Origin: Fulvia fulva | Lineage: Eukaryota; Ascomycota; Dothideomycetes; Mycosphaerellales; Mycosphaerellaceae | Assembly: GCF_020509005.1 (NCBI RefSeq) | Contig: NC_063013.1 | Location: forward strand, 3,348,001 to 3,412,000 | Length of the DNA: 64,000 bases | Direction of reading: 5' to 3' | Shown here: positions 1 through 10,511 of the stretch, piece by piece | Position numbering within the stretch: position 1 is the stretch's first letter | How the letters are laid out: every line of letters begins with the position of its first letter | Notes under the pieces: model-generated | What the model was told of the DNA's origin: nothing | Databases searched by the model: none | The model's input: only the letters and a program-made list of their open reading frames with translations | Position numbers and translations under genes: made by a program

Positions 1-342
1 TCGGACTATAGGTAGACCCGGCGCTACGGTAGAGGAAGTACGTATAGGTAATATTACGGAAAGCTAAACAGAATATAGCATTATACTAGAGGCTCACTAC
101 GTCTATATAGGGGGCGGACTTTCGGTAGTCACGACTTCTATATACGGCTATTATACGGCTAGTCCTTACCTATAGTAGCTAAGTATAGTCCTTAGGCGAG
201 AGGGCCTACCTATCGAAGGGACTCGTCGCGCCGCTAGCGAAGATCTAAAACTAATGCCTAAGGAAGGTCACCGGGGTATATAAGTCGATACTAATAAGGA
301 TACTTAAGTACGAGACCGCTATACCGCCGATCGACCTATATA
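1..342 (+). mobile_element. LINE-A, left part (old RIPed Tad1-like LINE)
   Basis: Heavily RIP-mutated fragment of a Tad1-like non-LTR retrotransposon; its 5' part lies outside the window. Read in + frame 3 through many stops, it matches the late reverse-transcriptase and thumb region of LINE-B: a VDPAL.. stretch, a LYTAIIRLVLTY stretch and CLRKVTGVYKSIPIR line up with LINE-B's LGAYKSTPTR region. CpA and TpG are almost absent while CpG is retained. The reading continues in frame after the LINE-B insertion (from 5,242), so 1-342 and 5,242-6,107 were one element. No function is expected. Confidence 0.8.
329..342. repeat. Target-site duplication of LINE-B, left copy
   Basis: The 14 bases GATCGACCTATATA occur here and again at 5228-5241, exactly bracketing LINE-B. 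The duplicated sequence belongs to the already RIPed LINE-A. Confidence 0.85.
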
Positions 343-541
343 GATAGATAGATAGATGATTTATTTACCCGTTGTGGTACCCTCCGGCCTATACGGGTTT
401 ATGTCTATATATGTTACTACATAAGGTAGGAAACCTATTCCTAGGTAAAAACCTCCTCTCCTTCTCTAATAGCTTCCTTGCCATGAGTTCTCAGTTTTCC
501 TTCCATTAGGGTGCACTAGTGTCATAGTGGTTAGCCTCTGA

Positions 542-3500
542 CTACCTTGTCTGCAACCCTAGAGTTGTTCCCCTCTTCCTGCTCTCCTCCTCCTTCTTTC
601 TCTCCTCAATCCATCTCTCTGTTTCCCTAGTAAGAGAGAACTGCTCCAAAAATCCTTGGTGGATGATCCACCTTGTAATTCTCTGGAGGTCTCCCTTATT
701 GCTGATCATGGCTTGGAAGTTTCTGTTCCTTGCCCTTGCCCTCCATTCACCTCTCCCTGTACTCCATTCTTTGCAAACCAGAAGTCTATGTTCGACATTC
801 TGGGACAGGTAGCCGCATGGGCAACTCTTGTCTTCGATACCTAGGACTTTTCTCTGATGCAGGTATGCCCTGACTCCGATGTGTTCAGAGCGGATTTGTA
901 TTGCTATGCTTGCTTCTGACCTGGTCAGGTCTGAGTACAGTAGGTAGTTGTGGCTACCAAACTGTTGGAGTGCCTTTGGGGTTCCTGGCCTCTGTAGGGT
1001 TCTTGTCCATTCAGTCTTCTAGAGGAGTCCTGCCATCCTTTCAGCTAGAGACTGTTGCTTCTTCCCTTGGCTGGCTGCTGATCCTCTCCCTTGAGCCCTT
1101 CTGTCCTGTTCCTGCTGGGCTAGGTGCAGCTGTTCTGTTAGTTCTTTGAACTTCTGCAGGTCCTGCTGCTTCTGTGGGGCTGGATTGGGTCTTGCTTGTC
1201 TGTGCCTTCTTGTGCACTGGCTCCTGATTTTGTTGACTGCCTTCTGGATTACTAGCTGGGCTGGGTATGCAGACGTCTTTCCTGCATACTGGTATCTCAA
1301 CCCTTGAAGGTAGAGCTTGGCTGGTGGGGAGCCAGACTCCATTTCAACCACCCTTGTTGGAGTTGACTTGTATGCTCCAAGCACCTTTTTCAGACAGGAG
1401 GCTTAGGCTCTGCTGATGGGATCTGCAATTCTCTTTAGGATCTTGTCTTAGGCTGACCAGATCTGGGCTCCATATAGCATAGCTGGCTTCACAATGGCCT
1501 TGTACATAACCTTTGCTTTCGCAAATGTGGCTCCCTATGTGGAGGCTGTAAGCCTGTCAATTGATTGCCTGTTGTTGTCTGCTCTTGCCTGTGCTTTCTT
1601 GACCTATGGTCCCCAGCTGAGCTTTGGATCCATCCATATTCCTAGCACCCTTAATTCACTTGAGGGTTCTGTTGTGTGTCCCTGAATAGTGATTGGGGCT
1701 TGCATATTGTGTCTGTTTCTGGCTCTACTGAAGTGGATGAGTTGATACTTCTCTGGGGCAAATCTGGCTCCATGTTTCCTGGCCCATTCCTCACATTCCT
1801 TGTGTTTCTTCTGCAAGATTCTGCAGTTCTCTTCTGTGCTGTCTGACCAGGCTAGGATGTTTGTGTCATCTACAAACCCTGAGGCTGATGTGTTTCTAGA
1901 GTTTAGCTTTGCTGGCAGGTCTGCCATAAAGAGGAGAAACAGGATTGGAGACATTGTTGATCCCTGTGGGATTCCTGTCTCTGTAGGCATGCTGTCAGAT
2001 TTGTATCTGCCTAGTCTTAGTCTTGTGGTTCTGCCTCTAAGGAAGGACTGGATAAACTAGACTGTCCAGTTAGGGATAGCCTTCTGTTTCAGGATGTGGA
2101 TCAGCCTCTAGTGTGAGACATTGTCAAAGGCTCCTGATATGTCTAGTGAGAGGAGTGTGGCTGCTTTGTTGTTCCCAAAGTGCCATAGGGTCTTGATCTG
2201 CTCTGTGATAAGTTCCACAGCTGTTAGTGTTGATCTTTGTTTCCTGCCTCCTATCTGTTCTTCAGGAAGGATTCTATGTTCTTCAGCTAGGTTTGTCAGC
2301 CTTTCTGCTATAATCTTTTCCAGGAGTTTGCCTAGTATGTTGAGCAAGGCAATAGGTCTGTATGCCTTTAGCTTTGTGTAGTCCTCTTTCTGTGGTTTTC
2401 TCAAGACCACAGTCAGTGACTCCTTGAAGTGTTTAGGGCAGTGTCCTCAGGCCATACACTGTGAAAAGATGTTCGATAGTGCAGGGGAGATCTGGTCCTT
2501 GCATGTCTTGATGAACAAGTTTGGAATCCCATCTGGTCCTAGGGCCTTGTTTCCTGAGAGTGTCTTAATGATGCTCTTGATCTCTCCCTCTCCCACTGTG
2601 TAGGATTGCTCTAGTGGTGTTGGATACACACTGCCCTCCAGATCCTGCAGGTCAGCTTCTACCTGTGTGCCAAAGAAATGTTTCCCCAATGCCTGTGCCT
2701 TTCCTGGGAGAGTGTGTTGGATTACTCCTTCCTGGTCTTCAATGTTTGGAAACTGGGGCAGCATGTTTCTGTCCTGTGTGGGTTGTCTTGCCCACTTTGC
2801 TAGTTTCCACATCTTCTCAGGATTCTGGGTAATGGATCCAACTGTTGACCTCCACTCCAGCATCTTGTCCCTCTTGATCTGGGCCTTCTTGTCTCTGGTT
2901 GCCTGGTTGTATCTGTCCCATGCTTCCTGGGAGTGACTCTGGGTAAGGGCTCTCCTGGCCTGCCTGGCTGCCTTGACCTTCTCTGAGCATTCCTTTGTCC
3001 AGAATGGCTTCTGGTACAGTGACTGTTTCTTTTCTCTGGTGTGGGCTGCCGCAGTTTCCTGCATTGTTCTAACCAGTTCTGCTACTACTTGGTCTATGTC
3101 TAAGGCTGTTTCCAGTCTCCTGGTCTCTAGTCCAGCTAGCTTCTGTTCCAGGTCTTGTCTGATCTGTTCCCAGTTGGCTGCCTTCCAGGCCAGCTGAGGT
3201 TCTAGGTCTCCTTCCTGCTGTGTCTGTGTTTCAAACTCCACCTGAATTGGGAGGTGATCTGATGAGGACTCCAAGTCCTAGTTAACCCAGCATCTAGTGA
3301 CCTTCTGCTGTAGGTCATGTGATGCAAAGCATAGGTCAATGGTGCTTGAGCTTGCTCTCTGTGACCAGGTAGTTAGGCCCTTTGGGGTAACTAGGTGCAT
3401 GTTGTTGCTTTAGGTAGTAGAGAGTCTGTTAGCTAGGAAGTGATGGGTAGGTGCAAAGTCTGATCCCTATGTAGGATGGTGCAAGTTGAAGTCTCCTAGC

Positions 3501-3925
3501 ACGATGTGTTGGGAGTCACTCTGCAGGATGTCTAGCAGCTGTTGTAGTGTGCCCAGCTAGGTGCTGCTTCTAGAGCTGGGGGGTGGGTTGTATACACTGT
3601 GGATGTGGATACTGCCTTGGTTAGTGTTGAGTCTGACTGAGGTGATGTCTCCCCCTTCCTGTTAGATTTGTTCCCAGCTGTCTGTTGCCATCTCTTTGCT
3701 GATGTACATGCATGTTCTAGGGGTGCCTTGTTTGGCTAGGAGTGTGTGATACCTTGGGTCGTTAGCAGTAGATGGTCTGTTAGATTTGCTGTTGATCTAA
3801 GGTTCCTAGACTGCAATGACTAGGTGTTTCTTTGGGTCCAGTGCTTAGAGAAAGCTTCTCTAGACCTTGTGCTGGCTTTTGTTGACATTGTACTGGATAG
3901 TAGTAAGATTAGGTGTCTCAATCAT
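542..3925 (-). pseudogene. LINE-B ORF2 (APE endonuclease + reverse transcriptase), with point stops
   Basis: One continuous frame of about 1,127 codons runs from the ATG at 3925 to TAG at 544-542. Domains in order: an apurinic-type endonuclease (LGDFNLHHPT, then SSSTIDLCFAS, then SSSDHLPI), which would nick the target; then reverse transcriptase with AYRPIALLN, LSLDISGAFDNVSH, GIPQGSTMSPILFLLF, the catalytic FVDD box and LRVLGIWMDPKLSWG; then a C-terminal SCPCGYLSQNVEHRLLVC zinc-like motif. Premature TAG, TAA and TGA codons are scattered through it (for example before 3274, 2410, 1990, 1384 and 1019), but the frame is never shifted. It would encode the replication enzyme of the element; it is not functional as it stands. 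Confidence 0.85.
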
Positions 3926-5106
3926 AACTTATCTATGCTAGTCTCCTGCTAGTCTTCTCGTACTTCTTGCTACTGGCTGCTATTTGGGATTGTAGTAAGG
4001 TTGAGCCTGCTTTGTGACGGGTCTCTTCCTGCAACCACAATTGATTTTGGTCTACCCATAGCAGGGTGGCCTTAGGCCTGTGTGGTCTCTTCTGTTCTGC
4101 CTCTTTTCAGAGGGTTGTAGACAGTCCTTAGGGGTTCTTGGGTGATTGTCCCTGTCAAGAATCTGATAGGGGTGTTGATCCTAGCTTCTCTTGCCCTCCT
4201 CTTTGCCTCAATCCTAGCTGTGCAGTCTTAGGACCAGGAAGGGTGTTTCTTTCCATAGTATGCACATCTGGCTTCACTCTTTGGGGCTATGCAATTCTGT
4301 ACTTTGTAGCTACTAGCATAGTGGGAACAAGTGTCCTTTTGGCTTGGGCATCTAGTAGAGATATGACCATACTGTTGGCACTTGAAACATTGCAGTAGTC
4401 TGTGGGTGCTTCTATGGATTTCTGTGCCTATTCTTTCGCATTCCTAGAAGATGCCCTTGTCAAGTACGGTGTTTGCCTGTTCTACAGTGCCTATCCAGAG
4501 CACTAGGGAAGACTCTCTCTTTGTGTCCTTTGTCTTTCTGTTGACCCATGCTGCTTTTGTGATCTGTAGCCCTGGGCATACAGCCTGGTTCTGGTCCTGC
4601 AGCCTCTTAAGGTCTCCTTTAATGTCAAACTTTGTGGTCATCCTATAGGCAATAACCATATTTTGTTGGTGTGAGACCTTGGCCGTCTTGCCTAGTTTGA
4701 CTGTCCACTCCTTCTGTGTCTCTAGCCTCTTCCTGTCTTGCTCCTGTGCTGTGAACAGCTTAAGGACACCTCCCTTCTCTTTCCTGGCTCCAATGATGCC
4801 TTGTATCCCAATCTTCTGTATGATCTCCTTGCCTGACAGGCCCTCAATCTCTTTCTGCTCTTGCTGGTCGGAAATGTAGACCTTGATAGCTGTTTTCTAG
4901 GGGGGAGGGTTTTGGGATGCAACTGCTGCCCAGATTGGTTGGCTTAGTTTCTGGCCTTCCTGTGTCCTCTTCTTTGCTGCTGCTGCTACTGTCCTGTTAA
5001 TGATCTGTCCTGTTTGGCTCCTTAGTGCCTTTAGCCCTCCAAGGAGCTCTAAAATCATCCCCTTAAGTGCTCTTTCTAGGTGCTCGCCATCTCCTGCCAT
5101 TGCCAT
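3922..5106 (-). pseudogene. LINE-B ORF1 (gag-like, CCHC zinc-knuckle protein), with point stops
   Basis: The frame is 394 codons from the ATG at 5106 (MAMAGDGEHLERAL) to TGA at 3924-3922, with no frameshift. The N-terminal half is helical and charged. The C-terminal part has a CCHC knuckle (CFKCQQYGHISTRC) followed by further Cys/His residues (CSHYASSYKVQNC), as in ORF1 proteins of Tad1, I and R1-like LINEs that bind element RNA. In-frame stops lie, for example, just before 4897 and 4444. The stop overlaps the ORF2 start as ATGA. Confidence 0.8.
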
Positions 5107-5227
5107 TGTTTCTGCCTTCCTGTAGACCTCCTTCCACTCGTTACTCTCCTGCTCCTGGTCGTTTCCTGCGATCGCTATTATCGTGTCACGCCGTTTTTCC
5201 GCTATTTATATAGTATTAGTAGTATAT

Positions 5228-5241
5228 GATCGACCTATATA
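5228..5241. repeat. Target-site duplication of LINE-B, right copy
   Basis: Identical 14-bp copy of 329-342, next to the 5' end of LINE-B. Confidence 0.85.
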
Positions 5242-6107
5242 TCTAGGGACTACGGACCTCCTACTTAGGCAAGTCGGCATAGTACCTAGTATAGAAGGTC
5301 ATCGCTAGTATAGTCGTAAGGGCCCGCGGATTAGTACTAGCGTATAAGGGTATTCGACCCGGAAACGAGCCGAACTACCGGGTAAGGGACGAATAGCTAG
5401 TAATACGGTAGGAAGGTAAGAAATCGTTTATAGAGCAACTATAGAAAGAGAGGTAGAACAACTAGGTTATAGGGCATAGTAGACGCCCTTAGCTAGCGGG
5501 ACAACCTAAGGAATAGTTAGCTACGAAATCCGCGGTCAAGTACCCCCCGAAGCTTATCTACTACCGCCTTACGAGGGTATAGAGTAGTATAGTAACCTAA
5601 CTACGAAGCGAATATATCGGCCTCTAGGGGTACCTATTATAGAGGAAAATTCTAGGATACACGAATACTAGCTGCCCCTACGGCTATCGCTCCTAGAACG
5701 TACGGTACGTACTCCTCGTCTATCCGAGGTAGTCGCTAGGAAGGAGGGAGTAGATAGTAAAGGCGAGGAACCGGACGATTAGGGCACTTCTTAACAACGC
5801 TAAGGACCTACGGCGTATTATAAACTAGATACTAGAGAAGGGCTAGCTAGAGTAGTACCGCCTAGTAGGAGTAGTATAGGAAGAGAGGATACGATATAGC
5901 GCGACGAGACCGGCTAGGAGCGGGGGCTAACGGGGTAGTAATATAGACTACGTACGTTCAGAGGGAAAGCTAATCTAGATAAGGAGTAGTCGGGGGCGGG
6001 AAGGGTTTTTACCTATTCGGGTTTCCCTTTATATATAATAATAGATATATACCTATATAGGCCGGATAGGGTCCTAGAATAGGGGAATAACAAATCTATC
6101 TATATAA
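5242..6107 (+). mobile_element. LINE-A, right part (C-terminus of ORF2 and 3' tail, RIPed)
   Basis: Continuation of LINE-A. Around 5590-5800 the + strand reads LRSEYIGL.GYLL.RKILGY and SCPYGYRS.NVRYVLLVYPR, parallel to LINE-B's IRSEHIGVRAYLHQRKVLG and the CPCGY..NVEHRLLVC zinc-like motif, with Trp/Gln/Arg codons turned into stops. The 3' UTR (about 5990-6107) aligns with the reverse complement of 345-460 and ends in a CTATCTATATA tail, which marks the element end. Heavily RIPed; non-functional. Confidence 0.75.
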
Positions 6108-6424
6108 GCATTCCTTAGGTTCGGAAACTTCTATTAAAGGTTTATATAGAACTTCTCTAAAATCTATATACCCCTTACGAATTTAATAAAGACTAGTAAG
6201 AATAGTAAGCCGATACTATTTGTTTAGATAATAGAATACGAAGTAGGCTTCTAAGGATTAAAAGATACATTCTTAACGGATACGGTACTCGTATACTTTG
6301 TACTAGGGTTAAAAACTATAGTCGAAATAGATGCCTTAGATTTCGTTACTACGGTAGTAATTTTATAGAAATACGGAGACGTCTAGAGACCGGTAGTATA
6401 TATATCTAAGATATAGTAGTAGCG
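6108..6424. other. Unassigned RIPed sequence between LINE-A and LINE-C
   Basis: About 320 bases of TpA-rich, CpA/TpG-poor sequence. No homology to the other elements was seen. It could be a long 5' UTR of LINE-C or the remnant of another repeat. Confidence 0.5.
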
Positions 6425-9400
6425 AATATAAAAATGGTGACGACGACGGTAGTAGACGACCGAGAGTAAGGGGGAGACGAGTAGAGGACGCTCTATAAGA
6501 AGGCGGAAGAGATAGTAGCGGTAGAAGAAGGGAGGTTTCCGGAGAGAGTACTAAAAGGAGTAATAAGCGAACTGCTCGGGGGACTAAAGGCGCTTAAACG
6601 ACAAACAAGTACTACGATTAATATAGTAATCGAGGCAGTAATACGAAACGTAAGAAACAACCCTTAAAGAGACCCGAGACAGACCTAGGGCCTAACGACC
6701 TAGGTAATAATCGCGAGCTAACCTACCTCCCTTAGAGTATAGTACTACGAGTCTATATTACGGACTAGAAAGAGAAGGAAGAGATAGGAAAGATGACTAG
6801 GAGGGAGATAGTCAAGAAGATCGGAGTAAAGGGAATAGTAGGGGCAAGGGCAGATAACAAAGGGGTCAAGCTGTTTATAGCATACGTATAGGACAAGAAG
6901 GCCCTCGAAATAAACAAGGAGTGGACACTAAAGATCGGGAGCACAGCGAAAGTCTCCTATTAACAGTATATAGTAATTACGTATAGGGTCCTACGAACCT
7001 TTAACATATAAAGGGATATACTAAACCTCTAGAGGCAAAACTAGGTAATAGCACTAGGACTACAGATTACAAAGACAGCGTAGGTCAAGAAGAAGATAGA
7101 GGAGGGCAAGAGGGCCTCCTCGCTAATCTTATAGGTTGTAACACTAGAGCAAGCGAACGTGGTCTTAGACTAAGGGTTGTACTAGGACTTTAAGAGGCTA
7201 GAAGTAGAAATCCATTAGAGCAACTATAGAATCCTTCAATGTTTTAACTGTTAACAGTACGGACATATTGCCCTAAAGTGTAGCAAAGCTACACTAGTCT
7301 GCTCACACTATACTAGTGATCACGCGACCTAAGAGTGCCAAAAACGGAAGGAGGACACAAGATACGTAGTATGTAGGAGAAAACACCCGGCATAGTCAAA
7401 CCAATGCCTAGTTAGACTATTAGCCTAGTAGAGAGCGCGGGAAGCAAGGGTAACAACACTAACTAGGTTCCTAGTAGGTGAACAGAAACAACTAGAGAGA
7501 ACCACCCACCCGAATAAGAGACCCCGGCTATAAGAGGAGCCATAAATAGTGCTAGCAATAGGGAGACTAACGTTCTTATACAAGGTAGCGCAGAGCAATA
7601 GACAAATAAGAATCAACCAAATGATAGGGAGCTAACCCTAAAGGGAAGAACAGGAGGAGGGACGGGAAAACCAATAGTAAGACTAATAGCAAGACTAAAC
7701 GGACCTAGACATAAACATATCCTAATGCCTTACACTAATAGACTATTAATCATTCAGTATAATGTGAACAGAAGTAAAGACAAGGTCTAAAGGAGCTTTC
7801 TACAAGCCTTAGACCCGGAGGAACACTATATTATAGCAATATAGGAACTATAGATCAACCTATACTCTAGGATTCTATCAACTGTACGAGACCCGAGATA
7901 CTACGTAGTAATAAACAGAACCGAGGGAGTCCTACGAACTTATATCTATGTTAGTAAGAAGGTACTAGCAGAGGACTAGTAGGCCTGGCCGAGAACCGAT
8001 AGGGATATTACTACAGTATAGCTTAAAACAACTTAAGGCCAAGTCCTAATCTATAGCGTATACAACCCACCTCTAGAGTCCAGAAGTAGCATATAACTAC
8101 ACACGCTAGGAAGGCTCCCGGAAGTAATAGACTAACAAAACTATAATATTGTAATAGGAGATTTTAACCTCTACTACCTAAAGTAGGGATCGGACTTTAC
8201 CCTAGTATACTACTTCTTAGTAGGGAGGCTTATTAGTCAGATAGAAACAGCCTAAATAGACTTGATCACGCTAAAGGGAATAGAAACTTAGGCTAGAAAC
8301 AATAGTTCTAGCACGCTAGACCTATACTTTATGTCCTACGCCTTAATACGACGGGTAGAAAGCTACATAGTTAATGACCAACTAGAGTCCTTATCAGACC
8401 ACTATCCAATCCAAACCGACATCCAACTTATAGTTAAAGAGGAGAGGAAACCTAAGAGGAGGCTCTACTAGAAGTAGGCCGAGTAGATACTAGTATAGTA
8501 GCGGCTAGAAGGCGAACTAGAATAGGTGAATATTAACGATATATATATAACGGAGGGGATCGACTAAGTAGTAGAGTAGCTAATAGAAGCTATATAAAGG
8601 GCAGCCTAGGCCTATATACCTAAGAAGAGATGGTCGCTATACTAGAAGCTATACTAGATACTAGAGTATATAGCCAAAGTCAAGGAGGTAAGGAGAGTAA
8701 GAAGGAGATAGGAGTAACGACGTACCTAAGTAGACTAGGAAGCCTATAACAACGCGTATAAAGTAAAGAAGGCGTAGATCAGAAGAGATAAGACGTAGGA
8801 GTAGAGGTTAACTATAGGGATAATCACAGAACACCCGGAACAAATCTAGAGACTAGTAGAATAGGCTAGGAAACTAGACGAGGAACGAAACTCCCCGCCC
8901 TAGTTTCCCTTAATATAGGACTAAGACGGGGAAACGTAAACCACTCCGATAGGGAAAGCGAAAGCATTCGTAGACCACTTCTTCGGGACTTAGGTAGAGG
9001 TAGACCTAAGCAACATCCTAGGAACACACATTCCTCCGCTAAGGGAGGCTAACTAGTAAGTGTCTACTATAGAGATCGGAAACATTATTAAGAAACTAAA
9101 GGGCAACAAAGCCCTAGGCCTAGATAAGATCCCTAACTATTACCTAAAAGCTAGTAGTAGCCTTATTACTCTAGTACTTACGCTAATCTTTACCTAGTAT
9201 ATAAAGTAGGGGTATTACCTAAAGGCCTTTAGGTAATTACTAACTTACGTCCTAAGGAAACCCTAAAAGAAAGACTATACTAAGTTAAAGTCATATAGAC
9301 TAATTACGTTACTAAATATACTAGAGAAGCTCCTAGAGAAGGTCGTAGCTATAAGGCTTACCGGAATAGTAGAAGAATATAACCTCCTCCCGGTAACGTA

Positions 9401-10327
9401 AATAGGGGGGAGATAAAAGAGATCTACCCTTATAGTAGTCGAATTGATTATAGAGCAAATTAGACATATGTAGTACTATAGTAATAATAAGGTAGCCTTA
9501 CTACTTTTACTAGACATATTAGGGGCTTTCGACAATATGTCCTACGTAAGGCTCCTATATATCCTTAGAATAAAAAGTATCCTAGCCTAGATAGTATACT
9601 TTATATAGTTATTCCTTAAGGACAGAACAACCTAGATCCTCCTAGGGCCCTTTAAAGCCCTATAGACCCTAATTATAAACACGGGCATTCTATAGGGCTC
9701 TATACTCTCCCTAATTCTGTTCCTCCTCTTTATAGCCGACCTGACCCTACTCCTAGAAACAGTAAATACCTTAGTATCGGGGTTCGTAGATAACATAAAT
9801 ATGCTAGCGTAGTCGGGGTCTATAGAGGAAAACTACGTACTCCTAGAGGAGAGATATAGATAATACGAAAAGTAGGTGAGAGAGTATAGGGCAAAATTCG
9901 TACCGGACAAGTACTAACTTATCTATTTTAGTAAGGTAAAGACAAAATATGACTTAGTAGCACTAGTAAAAATCTAGGGGTTCGAGACCTATCCTATAAG
10001 GGAACTTAGAGTCCTTAGGATATAGCTAGACCCGAAACTTAGCTAGGGACTATAAGTAAAGAAGGCGTAAGCGAGAGCGGACACTAATAGACAATTAATC
10101 GAGAGACTTACTACGTTAACCTAGGGGGCGACCTTTATAAAGGCCTAGACTATATACAAGGCTATTATTAAGCCCGTAATACTATATAGAGCAGCAATTT
10201 AGGTAGCGGAAAAACACATCCTAAAGAGAATTAAGGACCCCCTTAATAGAGCGTAGGTAGCCTACCTAAAGAGAGTACTAGGGGTATATAAGTCAACCCC
10301 TTATAGGACAATAGAAATGGAATTAGG
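6425..10327 (+). mobile_element. LINE-C, RIPed Tad1-like LINE truncated by the LTR array
   Basis: Starts where the 5' UTR resembles LINE-B's (AAAAATGGTGACG) and carries both ORFs in + orientation. ORF1 (about 6500-7725) retains GLKALKRQT and a CCHC knuckle CFNC.QYGHIALKC near 7235. ORF2 begins at the ATG at 7725 inside TAATG and shows IIQYNVNRSKDKV, an endonuclease GDFNL stretch near 8160, a DQLESLSDHYPIQ stretch near 8380, RT core NTGIL.GS near 9680 and a FVDN box (from FVDD by RIP) near 9785. It stops abruptly at 10,327 in the segment equal to LINE-B's VVEMESG, where the first LTR begins. RIP is heavy, though ORF1 and the endonuclease keep some CpA. Its 3' end is not found on the far side of the array. 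Confidence 0.8.
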
Positions 10328-10511
10328 TATAAGAGCGCGCGTATTATAGGGTCCGAACGAGATAGTTGTTGTTCTACGAAGCTACGAAAGAGGAGCGCGA
10401 GGCGCGGCGAAGTTATAAAGTAAAGCTAAGCCGCGCTAACTCGATACGGAAGGTCCGCGGTTTAGCCGGGCCGACGTAGCTATAGTAGGGGGTCGCGGGC
10501 TACCCGTAATA
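10328..10511 (-). repeat. LTR 1 (184 bp)
   Basis: Leftmost LTR, the 3' LTR of unit I in element sense. On the minus strand it starts TATTACGGGTAGCCC (RIPed form of TGTCACGGGCAGCCC, seen in LTR 4) and ends CTTATA (RIPed CTTACA). The adjoining polypurine tract GGAGGGGGG lies at 10512-10522 on the minus strand. A TTTATAA box at 10419-10413 lies about 36-42 nt before the presumed transcript start at 10377. Confidence 0.85.

Larger units (their letters stand above)
343..5227 (-). mobile_element. LINE-B, near full-length Tad1-like LINE, lightly RIPed
   Basis: About 4.9 kb non-LTR retrotransposon in minus orientation. It has an ORF1 (nucleic-acid-binding, zinc knuckle) and an ORF2 (APE endonuclease, reverse transcriptase, C-terminal zinc motif). 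The 3' end (left) finishes in a short TATC/GATA tetranucleotide tail at 343-358, the kind of simple tail some LINEs carry instead of poly(A). The 5' end lies next to the TSD at 5228. Base composition differs sharply from its host: CpA and TpG are common here but nearly absent in LINE-A. Neither ORF has an indel; inactivation is by scattered TAG/TAA and at least one TGA codon. It is therefore a young insertion, only mildly hit by RIP. Confidence 0.9.
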
